DNA from: Ryuthela nishihirai
Taxonomy: Eukaryota > Arthropoda > Arachnida > Araneae > Heptathelidae
Assembly (NCBI GenBank): GCA_038380435.1
Contig: JAWZYU010000028.1
Span: 45,877,095 to 45,941,094 of the forward strand
Length of the DNA: 64,000 nucleotides
Reading direction: 5' to 3'
Shown here: positions 1 through 9,890 of the stretch, piece after piece
How the letters are laid out: each line of letters opens with the position of its first letter
Position numbering within the stretch: position 1 is the stretch's first letter
The notes under the pieces: model-generated
Seen by the model: only the letters and a program-made list of their open reading frames with translations
What the model was told of the DNA's origin: nothing
Databases searched by the model: none
Made by a program: the position numbers and the translations under genes

Positions 1-92
1 TGAATTACAACTCCGAAGTTTAGGAGAGAAACTTAATCCATAAGTTAAAATATGGAGGTAATTAAAGTTAAGCAGATTCTGCAGCACTCAGT

Positions 93-126
93 AGAGAGAG
101 AGAGAGAGTGGGGGGGGGGGGGGGGG
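93..126. repeat. GA microsatellite followed by a 17-G run
   Basis: A (GA)n tract at 93-108 is followed by an uninterrupted run of G at 110-126. Short open frames across it on both strands are produced by the simple sequence. A G run this long is a likely site of sequencing length error. Confidence 0.9.
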
Positions 127-356
127 TCGTCACGGCGAGAGATAATAGCTGTATATTGCGTAAGGATGATGCTGGAGGGGGAAGGAGAAGAATTGGAGGA
201 GGAGAGGATGCACGAGGCTCTTCTTGTGCCTGCTGGGTCTCTCTGATAGAACTACGCCTTATCGGTAACTCTATACACAATCATCAAACAGGCGAAGGAA
301 TCAGGAGATGAATTTTCATAATAGGTTATTAAAGAAAGGTTGTTTTGGGGAAGAGG
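127..356. other. no gene seen; purine-rich unique sequence
   Basis: The stretch is rich in G and A on the plus strand. I see no domain, RNA gene or repeat that I can name. Short open frames overlap it on both strands but have no recognisable composition. Confidence 0.4.
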
Positions 357-394
357 ATGGGGAGGAGTAGAGGAGGAGGAGGAGGAGGAGGAGG
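357..394. repeat. GAG/GGA trinucleotide microsatellite
   Basis: Tandem GGA units with one TAG interruption near 368. The tract is purine on the plus strand and is a simple sequence repeat. Confidence 0.85.
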
Positions 395-395
395 A

Positions 396-950
396 TAGAA
401 ATTTCCTCCTCTTCTTTTAGATAAAGAAGATCGCAATCAGTTGTTCGCATCAATGCGGCTCTGGCACTGAAGATGTTTAGAAATGAGGTTGTTTAACGTT
501 TTTTGGTATGTGCGTGTGTTGATCAATTTTTTAAGTCGTATAGTTATTTGGTTTCGTTTTCCAGTATTTTTTATTTGTAAAATAAAGTTGTTTCCGTTAT
601 TTCTCTGTGCGTGTGTCCGGTGTAAAATGTAGTTGTTTCCATTTCTTGATGCTGAGTAACTTTTAAAAGGCAAAAAAAAAAAGTTTTTTCCTTATTGTTA
701 AAAAATGATTCTATCATTTCTTTTGTGTTCGGTATTATATTTAGTTTCTGAAGTAGGTGTTACATTTTTTATACCAATTTTTGCTTTTTTAGTTTGCAAA
801 TAATTTTATTTCTTTGTATATAATACAATATTGCGAACTGTAGTTGCTTTTGTCTCTTTCAATATCTGTCGGTTTTTTGAGTGAAGTATATTTGTTTTTG
901 GAATTATTAGTTTGTTTTGTTTGATCGTCGGATCTGAAGCCCACATAGAA
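396..950. other. no gene seen; AT-rich unique DNA
   Basis: The plus strand is T-rich with scattered T and A runs. A 78-codon minus-strand frame (437-673) is Asn/Arg-rich and low in complexity, with no recognisable domain. Nothing else is identifiable. Confidence 0.4.
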
Positions 951-1057
951 AACGTCTCCTAAAAGCTGTCCAGTGGGATCATCTCTCAGATCTTGGGATA
1001 CTTGTGACTTGGATATTTAGTCCATTGTGCGCACAAAAAGGATGCTTAGAAGTCCCT
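951..1057 (+). mobile_element. degenerate 3' fragment of SINE family A
   Basis: The segment aligns by eye with the 3' half of the SINE at 11119-11490. Shared landmarks, in the same order, are CAGTGGG, a tail resembling TGTGACCTGGCCATTTAG, and CCCATTGTGTGC. It is strongly diverged and lacks the tRNA-like head, so it is an old 5'-truncated copy. Confidence 0.6.
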
Positions 1058-1109
1058 TCTAGATGAATGTACTCAAAACTGAGAAAGACATTTTACGATC
1101 CAATCGCGA

Positions 1110-1910
1110 TGCAGACATACACACATAAAACTGTCCTCCACACATATGATTACCTATACTAGACACACATACACTATACTCTAGACACACACATTACGTA
1201 AACCGTCCTCCCAAACATTATTATAACCGTTCCCCGCACACACTATACAAATTCAGACACACACACACACACTATGCCAACTTTACCCCAATATACACAC
1301 TATGCCAACTTTACCCCAATATACACACTATGCCAACTGTACCCCAATATACACATTATGGCAACCCCGACACACACACGCACATGCGCACGCACACACA
1401 CACACGCACATGCGCACGCACACACACACACACACACACGCACGCACGCACGCACACGCACGCACACACACACACACACACTATACCATCCCAAACACAT
1501 ACTATGTCAAACCTCCCCTTGACATACTATGCCAACGGTTTCCACACACACTATACCAATCCTGGCACATACACACACGCGCACTATGCCATCCCCAGAC
1601 ATACACTATGCCCCCACAGACTATGCCATCCTCAAACACACGCACTATGCCATCCATCCTCAGACACACGCACTATGCCATCCATCCTCAGACACACGCA
1701 CTATACCACCCGCAGACACGTACACTATGCGAACTGCGCCCCCCACCCACTATGCCACTCCCAGACACAGAACACACACATAGATACACGCACATACAAA
1801 CACGCATACTATGCTATCCCCGGACACATACACACACTATTCAATCTACAGACACATATACACCACTGTTACATAGCCAAACACACACCTATGCCACCTA
1901 CACACAGACA
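1110..1910. repeat. CA/CG-rich microsatellite with embedded 28-bp minisatellites
   Basis: A long (CA)n region with CG interruptions (densest at 1368-1482) is flanked by two 28-bp tandem repeats. The first (about 1271-1360) has three units with core ACTATGCCAACTTTACCCC. The second (about 1630-1710) has three units with core CACTATGCCATCCATCC. CACTATGCC recurs throughout to about 1890. Plus-strand frames of up to 205 codons here are His/Thr-rich translations of CA repeats and are not credible genes. Confidence 0.9.
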
Positions 1911-2026
1911 GAGAGATAATGGCACCAACTAACAACAGAATTCCCTAAGAGTTAAATTAACTTTTTCGTGAAATATCCAAGTAGTGTAAAGAACAAACAA
2001 TAAAACGTCGCTGTTTTGGTAAAAAA

Positions 2027-2027
<1 letters not shown>

Positions 2028-2078
<51 letters not shown>
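2028..2078. repeat. (GAAA)n microsatellite
   Basis: About twelve perfect GAAA units follow a short A run. The Ser/Phe/Leu-rich minus-strand frames across it are artefacts of the repeat. Confidence 0.95.
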
Positions 2079-2890
2079 GAATAACAACCCCCTGAAGAAA
2101 AGAACAGAGTAAGGGAGAAAGAGAGAGAGTAATAGAAAGAATGGGGGAGGGAATTGCTTTGATGGAATCGCTGAAGATCAAGCGAGGCACCTGCAAGTGC
2201 ATCGGCCTTATTCCTTCTAGTAGGCTTTTGTTGCCTGATTCGTTGCCCTCGCTTCCATAGAACACAGCTTATTTCGTTGTCCGTGCCCACCGGGGAACGC
2301 GCGCCGGAAGTACAATTAGGTCATTTCCGCTCTGGAACTAAGGCTCATTTAGGAGAACGTGCAGAGAAAGTCGTCGGAAGAAGAATTGGGACAGAGAAGG
2401 TAGTGAAGGGGGGGGGGAGGAGAATACGAGAGAACGAGTAGGAGCTAAGAAAGACCTAAAAAAAGAAGTGAAAGTAGAGGAAAGAAGGTTCTTTTCTTAT
2501 CATTGTTGTTGTTTTAGTAGTTGGGGGGGGAGTTTCTTGTTTGAGGGGAGGAATAATTGATGACTAAAAGATATACGGATTGGTAGTGTACGTTGGTGGG
2601 GGGGAGTGGACTGACAAGGATTTTGTCGTCCCCCGTTAAAGATTTAATTTGAAACATATGTTAATTTGTGCTAATTTGGGTAATTTGGATGCATGATGAT
2701 GATAATTTGGATAACCGCCCATGTATAGTGTAGTCTACAGGCAAGAAAGCATTTTTCACTCTCAACTACGTAGGCTTCAGTATGTGGAACTCATGAGCGT
2801 TGCCTGCAATTATTTTGCATTATTTCTGGGAGAGGGGTTTTAATGATCGAAAGGTCCTCCTTGCCGTCCCCCCCTGATCACGTAGTACGT
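2079..2890. other. no gene seen; purine-biased DNA with G runs
   Basis: The plus strand is rich in AG with G runs near 2408-2418, 2523-2530 and 2597-2604. I found no domain-bearing frame or RNA fold. Confidence 0.4.
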
Positions 2891-2892
2891 GG

Positions 2893-3055
2893 GAGTTGTC
2901 GAGTGGTTAATGCGATGATCCACTGGTATAAAAAGATCTGGATTCGTGTCTCTTACAAAGGCATCGATGTGTGCTTCTCTTGGATTGCATTGAGTTTCAT
3001 AAACTCCCAAATAGAGGTACCACTCTCCTCCTCCTTGTGAAATCTAGTAATGGAA
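2893..3055 (+). mobile_element. possible diverged tRNA-derived SINE
   Basis: At 2899-2917, TCGAGTGGTTAATGCGATG resembles the A-box half of a type II (Ser-like) tRNA, and GGATTCGTGTC at about 2940 is a degraded B box. The following sequence, around CATCGATGTGTGCTTCTC, resembles the body of SINE family B near 5895. There is no intact tRNA fold, so this is an old SINE at best. Confidence 0.4.
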
Positions 3056-3584
3056 ATGAAAAAAATAATTAACCTGTATATTACATTCATTTTTCGAGAT
3101 TTGTTTTCAAAAAACATTGAAAAAGAGGGAAAGATTTTATGCTTGAACAGCGATCCAGTCATTTTATCCCCATTCCTTTATTATTTTTCTGGTTCGATCA
3201 AGTCACTTGACTCACTTCTCCTCCCCCCTTTTATTTTATTTATTTTTTATCCGAGCTTGGTTAAAAGAAACCGATGTGGGAAAGAAAAGCCCAATTTGTA
3301 GCAAAGTATATCAAGCAGGGAATTTCTCGGTTGTTAAAAATCCCCAAACAGTTAAAAAACGAGAATTGAGATAAAAAATGACGGATTTCTTGGAGGTAAG
3401 ATGGAATTAATAAGTACTGAGATGAGATTAGAGATTAGAAATGGCAAATGAGGGTACCGACGTGTAAATGGATTCGTGGAAAGATAGATAAAAGTGCATA
3501 TGAAAGAGTAGAAGGATAAAGAGAGGAATTGTACAATCGATCATGAAAATGATGGAGAGTTGATCGTTAGATAGTCAAATAAAG
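3056..3584. other. no gene seen
   Basis: AT-rich unique sequence. Short open frames (for example 3050-3301 plus) encode hydrophobic/Phe-rich low-complexity peptides without recognisable domains. Confidence 0.4.
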
Positions 3585-3870
3585 AGAAGGGAGAAATAGA
3601 CGGATGGACGGACAGAAAAGGATAGACAGACAAACAGGAAAGTAGGTATAAGAATGGACAGATGAATAAATAGATGAACCATCAGATAGTAAACAAAATA
3701 AGAAAGAAATGGATGGATGAATGGATGGTTGGATGGACAAATTGATAACTATGTTGGTGCACTCTCTTATGGCCAAATTAGAAAGAAGGAAAATGGATGG
3801 ATGGATAGACAAACAGGTAAATAGATATACGGACAGATGGTCGTACAAATAGAGAGACGGACAGATATTC
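3585..3870. repeat. degenerate GGAT/GACA-type simple repeat
   Basis: GATGGATGGAT, GACGGACAGA and GACAGACAAAC motifs recur with a four-base periodicity at 3596-3660, 3709-3738 and 3790-3870. Minus-strand frames rich in Ser, Ile and Leu are translations of this repeat. Confidence 0.7.
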
Positions 3871-5054
3871 AAACATAAAAATTAATGTAAGAATAATTTG
3901 TGAATGGCAGATCAAAGAATCAACAGACAAGATTAGGGAAACGGTTAAGCATTGTCTGATGGGCAAATGTCAGACAAACCGAGAGTCACACAGATGGATA
4001 AAGAGCGAATCAGGTAAGCAGGTGGATGAATAAACAAATAGGCAAAGAAAGAGAGAGCCAAACTAGGAGATTAATGAATACAAGGATCAATTAGTAGGGA
4101 TGGAAATAAAAATATTGTTTTATCACTCCTTGATATAAAGCAAAGGTTCCGATAGAGAATTCTACAACTCGGGAGATGAGAATAATTTGCGGTTACGGAG
4201 AAGGTAAGAGACGGAAAAGAGAGTGCCGATGAAGCTTCCGCCGACATCTCTTCCAACAACCTCCCCTATCCTCTTTTAAAGATAATTACCGAAGTTGCAT
4301 GTGATGAACTTCACCTCACCCAATCTAGGAACCCATCACGAAGGACTTATCTCCATTTTCCCCTTTAGTCCAGGAAAACCCCGCCTTTCCCTCCCCCATC
4401 CTCCCTTAGAAGCAACGAGATCTAGACTTGGTAAATAGGGGAGTGGTTGTGGTGATGGTGGGAAGGGAGGAGAGCACGGGAGGAGTTTGAAGGGAACCTC
4501 TTCTGCAAGTTTCTAAATACCAAGGAAGCAGAGTGCCAAGAGCGTTGAGGCATGTGAGGATGAATGCGACCAGATGGAAGCAGGTGGAGTGTTAGAGGAG
4601 AGAAGGTGGGAGGGACGCAAGGAAGGATGGGGACGGAGAGGGGAGCGTAATGATTGAAGAGCTCCGACGAGAAATTTGAATGAACTGGGTATACTTGGTT
4701 GGAGAAGTATCATAAATGGGAATATATAGACTTCGTGATAGATGAAGAATGAAAGAGAGAGAGATTCAAACTGCTCTGTAATCTTGTCTTGTGGAAGATG
4801 TGGAGGTTCAGGAGGGAAAAAGATACGTTGAATGAGATGCAACTATGAGATGGGAGTGCAGAACGAGATCGTTAAGATCGTCTTCTCGAGAGTGGTCTGT
4901 GGTTATGCGTAACTGGTTAAGAATACGCAGTTAAATAAATCTTCATGAATGAAAGATATAATTCGGTAAAAGTCTGTTCATCGACAGCTAGATATCCGGA
5001 AAGTTGAAGCAAATGTAGCATTTTTATTGCCTCCTCATTGCACAAAGAACTACG
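3871..5054. other. no gene seen; purine-biased unique DNA
   Basis: The plus strand is AG-rich. Open frames at 4071-4259 and 4513-4842 (minus) are Ser/Pro/Leu-rich complements of the purine strand. A weak dyad around 4898-4931 (GTTATGCGTAAC with nearby TACGCAG) is the only structure I noticed. Confidence 0.35.
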
Positions 5055-5348
5055 CTCCTGGGAGTGGAGGTAAGCTCAGTTCTCATGTTCGAGTCCCCAC
5101 TGTCCTCGGTGAGGAGAAGGACACCGATGGGCTTGGAAAGGCCACCGTCCGTCGGATTGGACATTAAATCCTGCAGGAGAGCTATATCTGTGCATGTTAA
5201 AGAACATACTGAATATCCTTGAATTGAGACTAATAGCTGTCATGAAGATCCCGTTCCGTAATCTTTTATGAGCCCTTAGGGGTCCTTGTGACCTGGCCAT
5301 TTAGCCCATTTTGCATAAGAAAGTGTCGCTCAGATGTAAAACAACCCA
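5055..5348 (+). mobile_element. SINE family A, diverged copy with damaged head
   Basis: It matches the SINE at 11119-11490 over most of its length. A B-box-like GTTCGAGTCCC lies at 5087-5097. The central block at about 5123-5160 contains CACCGATGGGCTTGG and CCGTCCGTCGGAT. The block GTTAAAGAACA follows near 5200, and the 3' end at about 5290-5348 contains TGTGACCTGGCCATTTAGCC and AAACAACCCA. The A-box half is not recognisable. Confidence 0.8.
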
Positions 5349-5456
5349 ATCTTGTATGAGATATTAGTAGAAAGCTGGCTTCGCTGTATTGTTGCTAGAC
5401 TTACAGTGAAACAGTGTTTAGAGGGTTTTGTATCGTCATTACTCACAAACTGAGAA

Positions 5457-5613
5457 CCGTCCCGGTGGCCGAGTGGCTTGCGAGCTTAGGGATTTTGGTT
5501 CAAGCCAAATAAGGTATCGATGGTGTTCTTTGTTGTGTTATCTTTCTGCTGAGGTCTCGTAATCCTGCTAAATCATCCCTATTATGCATTATACTGGCAG
5601 CCACCGTCTAAGA
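5457..5613 (+). mobile_element. SINE family B, diverged copy
   Basis: The head GGTGGCCGAGTGGC (A-box-like) and GGTTCAAGCC (B-box-like) are followed by a body collinear with the SINEs at 5816 and 6249. Shared words include ATCTTTCTG, GAGGTCTC, ATCCT, GCAT and ATACTG.CAG. It ends just before a MITE at 5618. Confidence 0.6.
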
Positions 5614-5617
5614 GGTA

Positions 5618-5802
5618 CAGTCGTTCAAAAAAGTATCCGAACACTACGGTTGATTACAGAATTCAGAAAAAATATCTGGCAACGATTTTTTTAGAAATTA
5701 GTGATCTGGCAACCTTCGTTGTCACGTGACACGAAGGTTGCCAGATATTTTTTCTGGATTCTGTAATCAACCGTAGTGTTCGGATACTTTTTTGAGCGAC
5801 TG
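5618..5802. mobile_element. Tc1/mariner-type fold-back MITE, copy 1
   Basis: The terminal inverted repeats start CAGTCGTTCAAAAAAGTATC and end GATACTTTTTTGAGCGACTG. TA flanks both sides (5616-5617 and 5803-5804), as expected for a TA target-site duplication of the Tc1/mariner superfamily. The two arms are complementary over nearly their full length around a centre with TCACGTGA. It has no transposase, so it would need an enzyme supplied elsewhere. Confidence 0.85.
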
Positions 5803-5815
5803 TACTTTATATTTT

Positions 5816-6033
5816 GTCCGTTCCGATGGCCAAGTAGTTAGTTAGTGCACTTGAATATTGATCAAAGGAACCTCAGGTCGAGACCGCAGAGAACTTATGG
5901 ATGTTTCTTCTCTGGTGTTGTCTTTCTGTTCAGGTCTCAACATCCTCACAGATCGTTTCAATTGCATAGGATACTGACAGTCTCCTGTCAAACCTGTGGA
6001 TATCGGCAATTTTTTTTTTTTTTGGGGGGGGGG
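5816..6033 (+). mobile_element. SINE family B, copy 1, with T-run/G-run end
   Basis: A tRNA-like head has the A-box-like TGGCCAAGTAGTTAG at about 5827 and the B-box-like AGGTCGAGACC near 5875. A body of about 120 bp follows, then 14 T (6010-6023) and 10 G (6024-6033). The element is short, has no coding capacity and starts about 13 bp from the preceding MITE. The parent tRNA cannot be assigned with confidence, although the GGCC.AGT.G head is Ser/Leu-like. Confidence 0.7.
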
Positions 6034-6049
6034 TAATTTTTTTTATGTA

Positions 6050-6235
6050 CAGTCGCTCAAAAAAGTATCCGAACATTACGGTTGATTACAGAATTCAGAA
6101 AAAAATATCTGGCAACGATTTTTTTAGAAATTAGTGATCTGGCAACCTTCGTTGTCACGTGACACGAAGGTTGCCAGATATTTTTTCTGGATTCTGTAAT
6201 TAACTGTAGTGTTCGGATACTTTTTTGAGCGACTG
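6050..6235. mobile_element. Tc1/mariner-type fold-back MITE, copy 2
   Basis: It has the same inverted termini as copy 1 (CAGTCGCTCAAAAAAGTATC...) and TA on both sides (6048-6049 and 6236-6237). It is nearly identical to copy 1 and arose with it in the tandem duplication. Confidence 0.85.
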
Positions 6236-6248
6236 TACTTTATATTTT

Positions 6249-6463
6249 GTCCGTTCCGATGGCCAAGTAGTTAGTGCACTTGAATATTGATCAAAGGAAC
6301 CTCAGGTCGAGACCGCAGAGAAGTTATGGATGTTTCTTCTCTGGTGTTGTCTTTCTGTTCAGGTCTCAACATCCTCACAGATCGTTTCAATTGCATAGGA
6401 TACTGACAGTCTCCTGTCAAACCTGTGGATATCGGCAATTTTTTTTTTTTTTTTGGGGGGGGG
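6249..6463 (+). mobile_element. SINE family B, copy 2
   Basis: Near-identical to 5816-6033 apart from the missing TTAG in the head, 16 T (6439-6454) and 9 G (6455-6463). It lies between MITE copies 2 and 3. Confidence 0.7.
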
Positions 6464-6479
6464 TTAATTTTTTTATGTA

Positions 6480-6687
6480 CAGTCGCTCAAAAAAGTATCC
6501 GAACACTATGGTTGATTACTGAATTCAGAAAAAATACCTGGCAACGATTTTTTTAGAAATTAGTGATCTGGCAACCTTCGTGTCACGTGGGTTGCCAGAT
6601 TACTAATTTCTAAAAAAGTCACTGCCAGATATTTTTTTCTGAATTCTGTAATCAACCATAGTGTTCAGGTATTTCTTTGAGCGACTG
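6480..6687. mobile_element. Tc1/mariner-type fold-back MITE, copy 3
   Basis: The left end is intact (TA at 6478-6479). The right arm ends GAGCGACTG at 6687, but the following dinucleotide is TG rather than TA. The right arm is longer than in copies 1-2 and includes the complement of the AGAAATTAGTGATCTGG segment. Several substitutions mark it as an older copy. Confidence 0.8.
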
Positions 6688-7700
6688 TGCATTTTCAAAC
6701 GCAAAAAGAGCACAAGAAAAAATATTAAAAGAAAAAGGATTTCACAAAAAAATCATAGAAATAAACATTTATCCCACACGCAAAGTTTATTCCAAAAATG
6801 CATTCGAAGTTTACATATAAAAAAAAAATCCACCTTCACAGAAATCTAACTTCTACAGAGCAACACCAGATTAAATTTCCATCCCCCTATCTTTCCTCCC
6901 CCCAACAACAATCTCATATATATATATATCAGTTTCAGAACCTGCTTTGCTGCTAACATCCACCTCAAGCTCTATGGAAAAGGAAAATGTCTCCAGAAAA
7001 CTCCGTCTACGAAAATTGCTCTCATCTTATATAGCTCCAAGATTGCTCACTGGAGAATAAGACACTATCTTCTTGGGGACCGTCCCTAAACTTACTCGCT
7101 TAATCACCCCTCGTATCAAGTTGCCTCACGTTCTCTCAGAATCCCTCCACGAAACCGTTATAACGGTCGCCTTTTTGCAACCACGGGTCCACTTTAAGTA
7201 ACGTCCTCCGTTTCTGCTTTAAGAACGACCTCTTTTCTCACGAACCCAAGACGGTTTGTAACGTCCTCCAGGGGATAAGGCTATCCACTTTAGCGTCCGC
7301 GTGCCCGTTAGAGACAGAAGGAAAAACATTAATAATCCCTTAGTCCTGGGAAATAAAGCTAGCTCATCAGTCAAGTTAATGTTAGGCCATAGCGAATGCC
7401 TGGCACTTATTAAGTTAGCGACTGTCACAAGTTACAAATGTTTCCTGTTGCGGTAGGAGAGAGAGGAGGTTTTGGGAGGATGGAGAGAGGGGTGAGGAGT
7501 GCTTAGGTGAGGAGGATGTTGAGCGAGAGGAAAGGATTATGAGAAGGCCTCGCTACACCTAGAACTATCTGTTAATCCTTTCCCCAGGAAAGACGTTGGT
7601 TTGTTTGTGTATTTTTTTTTGGTCGTTAAGTTGGATTCCGTTGCAGATTCGCTTCTTGTGTTTTTTTTTCTTGGTATTTTATTGTTTCGTTCCTGTCAGA
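6688..7700. other. no gene seen; unique DNA
   Basis: An A-rich segment (6690-6860), a short (TA)n at about 6917-6928 and a moderately GC-balanced unique segment (7000-7580). GTAACGTCCTCC occurs twice (7198 and 7258), a weak local repeat. No domain-bearing frame; the 69-codon minus frame at 7219-7428 has no family I recognise. Confidence 0.4.
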
Positions 7701-7701
7701 A

Positions 7702-7810
7702 CAGTCGCTCAAAAAAGTATCCGAACATTACGGTTGATTACAGAATTCAGAAAAAATATCTGGCAACGATTCTTTTAGAAATTAGTGATCTGGCAAACCT
7801 TTGTGTACTG
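7702..7810. mobile_element. MITE copy 4, left half only
   Basis: It has the complete left terminus and inner segment through GATCTGGCAA, then breaks off just before the next MITE. The right arm is missing, which breaks the fold-back structure. Confidence 0.75.
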
Positions 7811-7812
7811 TA

Positions 7813-8026
7813 CAGTCGCTCAAAAAAGTATCCGAACGCTGTGGTTGATTACAGAATTCAGAAAAAATATTTGGCAACGATTTTTTAGAAATTAGTGATC
7901 TGGCAACCTTCGTGTCACGTGACACGAAGGTTGCCAGATCACTAATTTCTAAAAAAATCGTTGCCAGAGATTTTTTTCTGAATTCTATAATCAACCATAG
8001 TGTTCGGATACTTTTTTGAGCGACTG
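7813..8026. mobile_element. MITE copy 5, full-length 214-bp palindrome
   Basis: The most complete copy, with TA at 7811-7812 and 8027-8028. Its arms are complementary end to end around GTGTCACGTGACAC at about 7912-7925. Copies 1 and 2 can be read as this form with part of one arm deleted. Confidence 0.85.
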
Positions 8027-8028
8027 TA

Positions 8029-8213
8029 GGTGGTCATATTATTTTGATACTAGATCGTGTGGGCTCACTCACGGAAATATTGAGCGTGTGCAGTTACCGT
8101 TCACAGCGAACTGGAGCGTGTTCAGTAACTGCACACGCTCCAGTTTGCTGTGAACAGTAACTGGAGCGTGTACAGTTGCTGTACACGCTCCAGATATTTT
8201 TCCTGAATTCTGT
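8029..8213. repeat. nested-palindrome cassette, copy 1
   Basis: A 73-bp imperfect palindrome at 8091-8163 is followed by a perfect hairpin at 8161-8193: 15-bp arms beginning CTGGAGCGTGTACAG, with a 3-nt loop TTG. It runs directly from the TA flank of MITE 5 into a MITE right-arm sequence. It may be the internal part of a longer relative of the MITE. Confidence 0.75.
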
Positions 8214-8327
8214 AATCACGTGACACGAAGGTTGCCAGATCACTCATTTCTAAAAAAAATCGTTGCCAGATATTTTTTCTAAATTCTGTAATCAACCATG
8301 GTGTTCGGATACTTTTTTGAGCGACTG
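8214..8327. mobile_element. MITE right-arm fragment
   Basis: Starts at the central CACGTGACACGAAGG and continues through the right arm to GAGCGACTG at 8327, with TA following. The left arm is replaced by the palindromic cassette. Confidence 0.75.
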
Positions 8328-8329
8328 TA

Positions 8330-8514
8330 GGTGGTCATATTATTTTGATACTAGATCGTGTGGGCTCACTCACGGAAATATTGAGCGTGTGCAGTTACCG
8401 TTCACAGCAAACTGGAGCGTGTGCAGTAACTGCACACGCTCCAGTTTGCTGTGAACGGTAACTGGAACGTGTACAGTTGCTGTACACGCTCCAGATATTT
8501 TTCCTGAATTCTGT
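8330..8514. repeat. nested-palindrome cassette, copy 2
   Basis: Duplicates 8029-8213 at an offset of 301 bp with few substitutions (for example GAACTGG to AAACTGG and CTGGAGC to CTGGAAC, the latter breaking one hairpin pair). The copy ends in a MITE right terminus at about 8495-8552 whose last bases are altered (GAGCAACTA). Confidence 0.75.
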
Positions 8515-8552
8515 AATCAACTGTAGTGTTTGTATACTTTTTTGAGCAACTA

Positions 8553-8690
8553 TACAAGATGAGTCGATATATAGATAATGACGGTTGCGTTTTGTTAAAG
8601 ACGCAAAATCGCGTTTATTTTCCTCCTTCGGAAGAAAAAACAGATTAAAGGCCTAGTTTGAGACGAAATATCTGTTTGGGTTTTCATTTT
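8553..8690. other. no gene seen
   Basis: Short unique sequence between the MITE cluster and the AT-rich minisatellite. Confidence 0.35.
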
Positions 8691-9565
8691 ACCCCGAGTT
8701 CAAAGTTCATCCATTTTGCATTTTAAACTGGAATGAATGAGAAGTTCATTCAAATGTTTCTTTCGGGACTGGTAAAAATATGTTTCAAATGCTGTTCATA
8801 TATTTATAATAAATTTAATTAATGAATAATCTTTAATATATTTTAAATATATATAAGATATTTTATAATGAAATGAAGGAAAAGGAAGTTCATACGAAGC
8901 TTTTAGTCTAAGTGGTGAATAAATATTAATATGATTTTTTTTCAGATTAGGTCAATGAGAAGTTATATCAAATATTATTTTAAGACGGCAAATTTAAGAG
9001 TTTCATGCTAAGTGTTACTTTAGGATAAGCGAAAAATGAAATTCATAAAAAAAATCCATTTTTACTGTGAATGAATACGAAATTCATAGCACTTATTTTA
9101 GGATTTATTAGCACGAAGTTCACACCAATATTTTAGGATAGGTGGACATGAAGTTCATACTTTTTTAAAGACTGATCAACATGAGTTCATATTATTTTTA
9201 GGATAGATAAATACGAAGTTCACACTAATTGTTTAGGATAAAAGAACACGAATTTTTACCATTTTCATTAGAATTTATGAGCATGAAGTTCACACCAATT
9301 GTTTAGGATAGTGGAACACAAAATTCCTACTTTTATAGGATAGCTGAAACACAAAATTCTTATTTTTTTTAAGGTTGATGACCACAAAGTTCACACGAAA
9401 TATTTAGGATAGCTGAAACACGAAATTCATATTTTTTTTTAGGATTGATGAACACGAAGTTTAAAGTTTTTTTTTGTATTTTTTTTAAGTATTAATGAAC
9501 GTGAAGTTCATAGCCAATTTCAGGATTGATGAACATGAATTTCTTACTATATTTCATATTTTGTT
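8691..9565. repeat. degenerate AT-rich minisatellite with GAAGTTCA core
   Basis: A unit with core TTTAGGAT..ATGAACACGAAGTTCA, spaced irregularly at roughly 45-60 bp, recurs more than ten times, most clearly at 9090-9540. Units differ by substitutions and variable T runs. No coding potential. Confidence 0.75.
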
Positions 9566-9890
9566 GCATCAATAAGAGGTTATAAAAATTTATTTATTGA
9601 CTGGAGAAATGTAAAGTTCACAGCAGTTTTTCTTTTTAGTGTATTAGAGTATTTTTACCTTTAAATGGGCACTTGTTTATACACATTAAAGCTAAATGTC
9701 CAGGTCACAAATACTCCAAGGGCTTAGCAACTATTGGGGAAAAATATCCACTTGTCGGCTGTTAGCAAAGAGGTGAAAAATCCATCTAGTGTATTACTTA
9801 ATATAATATATAGTATCCCGCAACGAGCCACGGCTTAATTTTTCATTCGACGGATAGAGACCATTCCAAGTCCTTTGCCCATATTCCCTC
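9566..9890. other. no gene seen
   Basis: AT-rich unique sequence between two minisatellites. Confidence 0.35.

Larger units (their letters stand above)
5618..6479. repeat. tandem duplication of a [MITE + SINE B] unit
   Basis: The block 5618-6049 (MITE, SINE B, T run, G run) is repeated at 6050-6479 with an offset of about 432 bp and only small changes: an extra TTAG in the first SINE head, differing T/G run lengths and scattered substitutions. A third MITE follows directly at 6480. Confidence 0.85.

Noticed and set aside
1302..1932. Plus-strand open frames of 200-205 codons
   Set aside because: They are His/Thr/Cys-rich translations of the CA microsatellite, and several frames are open at once.
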